Assembly (NCBI GenBank): GCA_946631165.1
Contig: CAMOZZ010000005.1
Coordinates: 1 to 37,482, forward strand
From: an uncultured Lachnospiraceae bacterium
GTDB lineage: Bacteria; Bacillota; Clostridia; Lachnospirales; Lachnospiraceae
Length of the DNA stretch: 37,482 nt
Reading direction: 5' to 3'
A model generated the notes under the pieces. The model was not told the origin of the DNA and searched no databases. It worked only from the letters and a program-made list of their open reading frames with translations. A program made the translations under genes and the position numbers. Below, piece by piece: positions 33,694 to 37,482 of this stretch (the stretch's first letter is position 1; every line of letters begins with the position of its first letter).

Positions 33694-34917
33694 TTATCCC
33701 AAAGTTACTTTGCAGTATTTCTTTTTTCCGCGTCTTACCAGGATTCCGTCGCCGATCTCCTCTCTGGAAAACGTCTTCTTTACATCGGTGATCTTCTCTC
33801 CGTCCACGGTCACGCCGCCCTGCTCGGTATTCCTGCGGGCTTCCGAACGGGTCGGTGCAAGACCTGCTTTTACCAGAATCGCAAGGATGTCAGGATCACC
33901 GTTTGCGAAATCCTCTTCTGTCAATGCGACAGAAGGGGTATTCGCGTCATCTCCGCCGCCGCCGAACAGCGCTCTGGAAGCAGCCCTGGCTTTCTCCGCT
34001 TCTTCCTGACCATGGACCAGCGAAGTCAGCTCGTAAGCCAGGATATCCTTTGCCTCATTAAGCCTGCTGCCTTCCCAGGTATCCATCTCATCGATCTGTT
34101 CAAGCGGCAGGAAGGTGAGCATCCGGAGGCATTTCAGCACATCAGCGTCACCGACATTTCTCCAGTACTGGTAGAATTCATAAGGTGTGGTCTTCTCGGG
34201 ATCCAGCCAGACCGCGCCGGACTGGGTCTTGCCCATCTTCTTTCCTTCGGAATTCAGAAGAAGGGTGATCGTCATGGCATAAGCGTCTTTTCCGAGTTTT
34301 CTCCGGATCAGTTCCGTACCGCCGAGCATATTGGACCACTGGTCATCGCCTCCGAACTGCAGGTTGCAGCCGTATTTCTGGTAAAGCATATAGAAATCAT
34401 AGCTCTGCATGATCATATAGTTGAACTCCAGAAAGCTCAGGCCTTTCTCCATGCGCTGCTTGTAGCACTCGGCACGAAGCATGTTGTTCACAGAGAAATG
34501 GGCGCCGACTTCTCTCAAGAGTTCGACATAATTCAGATTCATCAGCCAGTCGGCGTTGTTGACCATCATCGCTTTTCCGTCAGAGAAATCGATGAAACGG
34601 CTCATCTGTTTCTTAAAGCAGTCGATATTGTGCTGGATGGTCTCCGGCGTCATCATTTTGCGCATGTCGGTACGGCCGGAAGGATCCCCGATCATACCGG
34701 TGCCGCCGCCCAGCAGCGCAATCGGCTTATTGCCGGCCATCTGCAGCCTCTTCATCAGGCACAGCGCCATGAAATGACCTACATGCAGACTGTCTGCTGT
34801 AGGGTCAAAACCAATATAGAAAACAGCATTACCGCTGTTAATGAGATCTCTGATCTCTTTTTCGTCGGTAACCTGTGCGATCAGTCCTCTCGCTACGAGT
34901 TCATCATAAATAGTCAT
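33694..34917 (-). CDS. tyrS: Tyrosyl-tRNA synthetase (TyrS type)
   Basis: Charges tRNA-Tyr with tyrosine. The 407-aa protein has [15 protein letters not shown] with the class I HIGH box (HVGH, 45-48), [27 protein letters not shown], the KMSKS-like loop [12 protein letters not shown] near residue 230, and a C-terminal S4 RNA-binding domain ([24 protein letters not shown]). I start at the ATG at 34917 ([12 protein letters not shown]) because GGAGG lies eight bases upstream; the frame runs on to 34989 without Tyr-RS sequence. The 142 bases upstream contain a promoter but no room for, and no sign of, a T-box leader. xpaC and telA follow in the same direction. Confidence 0.95.
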   Translation of the reverse strand: MTIYDELVARGLIAQVTDEKEIRDLINSGNAVFYIGFDPTADSLHVGHFMALCLMKRLQMAGNKPIALLGGGTGMIGDPSGRTDMRKMMTPETIQHNIDCFKKQMSRFIDFSDGKAMMVNNADWLMNLNYVELLREVGAHFSVNNMLRAECYKQRMEKGLSFLEFNYMIMQSYDFYMLYQKYGCNLQFGGDDQWSNMLGGTELIRRKLGKDAYAMTITLLLNSEGKKMGKTQSGAVWLDPEKTTPYEFYQYWRNVGDADVLKCLRMLTFLPLEQIDEMDTWEGSRLNEAKDILAYELTSLVHGQEEAEKARAASRALFGGGGDDANTPSVALTEEDFANGDPDILAILVKAGLAPTRSEARRNTEQGGVTVDGEKITDVKKTFSREEIGDGILVRRGKKKYCKVTLG

Positions 34918-34982
34918 TAAAACTGCCTCCAAACAAATTCTTGAATGGGCATAGTATCCCCTTACCCATACATTCACATTAT

Positions 34983-35011
34983 ATTTCACACTCTTTTTGC
35001 CGATTTGTCAA
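34983..35011 (-). promoter_or_regulatory. Predicted promoter of tyrS(-xpaC-telA)
   Basis: On the minus strand: perfect TTGACA (35006-35011), 17-base spacer, TGAAAT (34983-34988). A better TATAAT nearby stands 22 bases from the -35, too far. Confidence 0.6.
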
Positions 35012-35059
35012 GTGCATTTGGCTGATCAGCTGATATTTCAGTACAATTAAACTGCCTCT

Positions 35060-36055
35060 TTATTGCAGTGCCTCCTTCAGCACTTCCAGGTTGCTTTCCA
35101 TAATGGACAGATAGGTACTTCCGGCAGAAATGTCTTTCAGCGTCGTTCCCTGCATGGAATCCAGGCTCAGGATCTGCTGGTCTTTTGTCTGCGTGCTCTG
35201 CACGATCGTACCGGCAATCCGATGATCTGTTCCTTCAATGGTAAGAACAGTATGAAGGCCAAGCTCATCGATCTTCTGTGCAAGAAAAGTGATGGTCTCA
35301 AAACTTGCCTCTGTTTCCGCAGAGCAGCCGGCAAACGCGGCATAATATTCCAGATTGTAATCATCGGTCATGTAACGGAACGGGAAACGGTCTCCAAAGA
35401 GCAGGGTCTTTACTGAACCGGCAGAGATTGCTTCTTCATACTTTGCATCCATCTCATTGAGTTTTTCGATATACGCTTCCGCATTGGCTTTATAAATTTC
35501 AGCATTTGCTTCATCTGCATCGCAGACCGTCTCCGTGATGCCGTTCACAAGTACAGCCGCGTTTTTCAGAGAGAGCCAGACATGCTCGTCATATTCCGGC
35601 TCCTCTTCTTCCTTTTCTCTGTGCTGCATGCCTTCCACAGCTTCTTCCTTTGCGGAATCGCCCAGCATCTCCAGCAGATTCACCACAAGCATTTCTTTAT
35701 TCGCGGCTTCCTGCAGCGCGTCCTCTACCCACACATCCGACTCACCGCCCGTATAAATGAATATGTCACAGGAAGAGATCTTAAGGATATCGCCCGCTGT
35801 GGGCTGATAGCTGTGCAGATCCACACCGGAATCCATAAGCATCGTCACCTCCGCCTCCGCTGCTTTTTCCCCCAGGATGTTCATGACCCAGTCATATTCC
35901 GGGAAGATCGCTGCAACGATCTTAAGTTTTCCGACGTCTGATCCGCTTCCGGATGCATCCTTCTCACCGGTTGATATCTCACCTGTCTTACTGCAGCAGC
36001 AGAGACTGCCGCAAAGCATCAGTATTATAATAAGCGCTGCCGTTAAACGCTTCAT
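35060..36055 (-). CDS. Zinc/manganese-type ABC transporter substrate-binding lipoprotein (ZnuA/AdcA family)
   Basis: Extracytoplasmic metal-binding lipoprotein of solute-binding family 9. The 331-aa protein starts at the ATG at 36055 (GGAGG upstream). A signal peptide is followed by a Cys cluster (LCCC) that can serve as lipobox. The family fold shows IVAAIFPEYDWVMNILG, the metal-ligand His in SGVDLHSYQP, ESDVWVEDAL, an acidic loop (EKEEEEPEYDE) where ZnuA is His-rich, the second His in EHVWLSLKN, and EGTDHRIA. At the third usual His position the sequence reads GDRFPFRYM, with Arg. No permease or ATPase gene adjoins it; it lies between tyrS and divergent carB. I see no clear terminator after it. 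Confidence 0.85.
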   Translation of the reverse strand: MKRLTAALIIILMLCGSLCCCSKTGEISTGEKDASGSGSDVGKLKIVAAIFPEYDWVMNILGEKAAEAEVTMLMDSGVDLHSYQPTAGDILKISSCDIFIYTGGESDVWVEDALQEAANKEMLVVNLLEMLGDSAKEEAVEGMQHREKEEEEPEYDEHVWLSLKNAAVLVNGITETVCDADEANAEIYKANAEAYIEKLNEMDAKYEEAISAGSVKTLLFGDRFPFRYMTDDYNLEYYAAFAGCSAETEASFETITFLAQKIDELGLHTVLTIEGTDHRIAGTIVQSTQTKDQQILSLDSMQGTTLKDISAGSTYLSIMESNLEVLKEALQ

Positions 36056-36121
36056 ACTTATTCCTCCGTTGCTGACCCGCACCGCTGACGGTCCGGATCA
36101 TTTTTCCATAAATTCCAGTCT

Positions 36122-36150
36122 GTTATATCATCAGCCTGTTTTCCTGTCAA
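36122..36150 (-). promoter_or_regulatory. Predicted promoter of the metal-binding lipoprotein gene
   Basis: On the minus strand: TTGACA (36145-36150), 17-base spacer, TATAAC (36122-36127). I do not find a Zur-like palindrome on it. Confidence 0.8.
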
Positions 36151-36212
36151 TAAAAATGGGAACGTTTATCAATTTCACTTTATACAGTAATAGAATTTTT
36201 TTGAAAAACCGG

Positions 36213-36241
36213 ATGACAAGACAGCCTCCTTTGAGTATAAT
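36213..36241 (+). promoter_or_regulatory. Predicted promoter of carB
   Basis: ATGACA (36213-36218), 17-base spacer, TATAAT (36236-36241), 42 bases before the ATG. No convincing ARG box and no pyrimidine attenuator is visible in the 228-base divergent gap. Confidence 0.8.
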
Positions 36242-36283
36242 AGTAAAAATAAAATTTCAAAAGAAATACAGGAGGGACCATCT

Positions 36284-37482
36284 ATGCCGAAAAGAACAGA
36301 TATCCATAAAGTGCTGATCATAGGCTCCGGTCCGATCATCATCGGCCAGGCCTGCGAGTTCGACTATTCCGGCACCCAGGCATGCAAAGCTCTTCGCAAG
36401 CTCGGATATGAAATCGTTCTTGTCAATTCCAATCCCGCAACCATCATGACCGATCCCGAAACTGCCGACGTTACGTATATCGAGCCCCTGAATGTAGAAC
36501 GTCTGGAGCAGATCATTGCAAAAGAACGTCCCGATGCCCTTCTTCCCAATCTCGGCGGACAGTCCGGCCTCAATCTTGCAGCAGAACTTGCCAAAGAAGG
36601 CATTCTTGATAAATACAATGTCCAGGTCATCGGTGTTCAGGTGGACGCCATTGAGCGCGGTGAAGACCGGATCGAGTTCAAGAATACCATGAACGCGCTC
36701 GGCATTGAGATGGCCCGCTCCCAGGTCTCCTATTCCGTGGAAGAAGCACTTGCGATCGCCGATGAACTCGGTTATCCGGTCGTCCTCCGTCCGGCCTACA
36801 CCATGGGCGGTGCCGGCGGCGGTCTTGTATATAATAAGGAAGAGCTGAAGACCGTCTGCGCCAGAGGCCTGCAGGCTTCCCTTGTCGGCCAGGTACTCGT
36901 CGAAGAATCCATCCTCGGCTGGGAAGAGCTCGAGCTGGAAGTCGTACGTGATTCCGCAGGCAATATGATCACGGTCTGCTTTATTGAGAACATCGATCCC
37001 ATGGGCGTTCATACAGGTGATTCCTTCTGTTCCGCTCCCATGCTTACCATTTCCGAAGAAGTCCAGAAACGTCTGCAGGAGCAGGCTTACAAGATCGTCG
37101 ATTCCGTGCAGGTCATCGGCGGCACCAATGTTCAGTTCGCACACGATCCCGTCAGTGATCGTATCGTTGTTATTGAGATCAATCCCCGTACTTCCAGATC
37201 TTCCGCACTCGCCAGCAAGGCGACCGGCTTCCCGATCGCTCTCGTTTCCGCGATGCTCGCGACCGGCCTGAATCTGTCCGACATTCCCTGCGGCAAATAC
37301 GGCACGCTGGATAAATATGTGCCGGACGGCGACTATGTCGTGATCAAGTTCGCCCGCTGGGCATTCGAAAAGTTCAAAGGCGTGGAAGACAAGCTCGGCA
37401 CCCAGATGCGTGCTGTCGGCGAAGTCATGAGCATCGGCAAGAATTACAAGGAAGCCTTCCAGAAAGCCATCCGTTCCCTGGA
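36284..37482 (+). CDS. carB: Carbamoyl-phosphate synthase large subunit, 3' end outside window
   Basis: Makes carbamoyl phosphate from bicarbonate, ATP and ammonia delivered by the small subunit. The visible 399 codons cover most of the first ATP-grasp half of an expected roughly 1060-aa protein: VLIIGSGPIIIGQACEFDYSGTQACKAL, VNSNPATIMTDPETAD, LLPNLGGQSGLNLA, the nucleotide loop RPAYTMGGAGGGLVYN (E. coli type is SFTMGGTGGG), ENIDPMGVHTGDS, the metal-binding EINPRTSRSSALASKATGFPIA, and TQMRAVGEVMSIGKNYKEAFQKAIRSLE. Start ATG at 36284 follows GGAGGG. Its own promoter precedes it and the neighbour upstream is divergent, so carA is not in the usual position. Confidence 0.93.
   Translation, partial: MPKRTDIHKVLIIGSGPIIIGQACEFDYSGTQACKALRKLGYEIVLVNSNPATIMTDPETADVTYIEPLNVERLEQIIAKERPDALLPNLGGQSGLNLAAELAKEGILDKYNVQVIGVQVDAIERGEDRIEFKNTMNALGIEMARSQVSYSVEEALAIADELGYPVVLRPAYTMGGAGGGLVYNKEELKTVCARGLQASLVGQVLVEESILGWEELELEVVRDSAGNMITVCFIENIDPMGVHTGDSFCSAPMLTISEEVQKRLQEQAYKIVDSVQVIGGTNVQFAHDPVSDRIVVIEINPRTSRSSALASKATGFPIALVSAMLATGLNLSDIPCGKYGTLDKYVPDGDYVVIKFARWAFEKFKGVEDKLGTQMRAVGEVMSIGKNYKEAFQKAIRSL

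Noticed and set aside
34918-35059. T-box leader for tyrS
   Set aside because: Only 142 bases separate tyrS from the previous gene, the predicted leader is about 60 bases, and neither a T-box sequence nor a terminator hairpin is visible.
36257-37144. 295-codon frame on the minus strand opposite carB
   Set aside because: Antisense to a well-conserved ATP-grasp domain and without its own ribosome site.

Overview
The window looks like chromosomal core DNA of a low-to-mid GC Firmicute, most likely class Clostridia and probably Lachnospiraceae-like. This rests on gene content, not on a database search. The content includes a class III fructose-1,6-bisphosphatase, an ATP-dependent PEP carboxykinase, a K+-stimulated (probably Na+-pumping) membrane pyrophosphatase, meso-diaminopimelate dehydrogenase, separate PyrB and PyrI subunits, an XpaC/TelA pair, strong GGAGG ribosome binding sites and several TTG starts. 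I see no phage, transposase, CRISPR array, rRNA or tRNA gene.

Layout. (1) 1-5.0 kb, minus strand: truA, pgeF, murF and priA (running off the left edge) form an apparent operon, preceded by a yfcE-type phosphodiesterase with its own -10 box. (2) 5.1-7.1 kb: fbp on the plus strand with an excellent promoter and terminator, followed by about 260 bp of hairpins and 16-bp tandem repeats. (3) 7.4-11.7 kb, minus strand: a solitary BlaI/MecI-type repressor behind its own promoter and a candidate operator, then an unusual cls-aspartokinase-glucokinase operon. (4) 11.8-14 kb: folA and pckA, convergent on one hairpin; a near-perfect 26-bp palindrome sits at the predicted pckA transcription start. (5) 14.2-19.7 kb, minus strand: ftsK/spoIIIE, ddh and murE. 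(6) 20-22 kb: hppA, divergent from ftsK, with a repeated GCCAAAT motif in both promoters. (7) 22-25.2 kb: argF-argR (minus) and pyrB-pyrI (plus) are divergent, so the two enzymes that consume carbamoyl phosphate lie back to back; ARG boxes flank the argF promoter. (8) 25.2-31.1 kb: a small cell-surface glycan module with a GT2 glycosyltransferase (plus), convergent with a YfhO-family protein, an O-acyltransferase and a Wzy/WaaL-like polymerase or ligase (minus). (9) 31.1-36.1 kb, minus strand: telA, xpaC, tyrS and a lone zinc/manganese-type binding lipoprotein. (10) 36.3 kb to the right edge: the first 399 codons of carB, with its own promoter and no carA in front of it.

How the parts fit: peptidoglycan precursor synthesis recurs (aspartokinase, Ddh, MurE, MurF, PgeF), and Ddh together with the arginine kept in the MurE substrate motif points to a meso-DAP wall. 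Gluconeogenesis is covered by pckA and fbp, with glucokinase and PPi-driven ion pumping as energy-related partners. Carbamoyl phosphate metabolism is covered by carB, argF, pyrB and pyrI. I did not find a clearly new system. The least explained pieces are the lone BlaI-type regulator with its operator, the pckA palindrome, the shared motif in the ftsK/hppA region, the fbp-downstream repeats and the compact glycan module.
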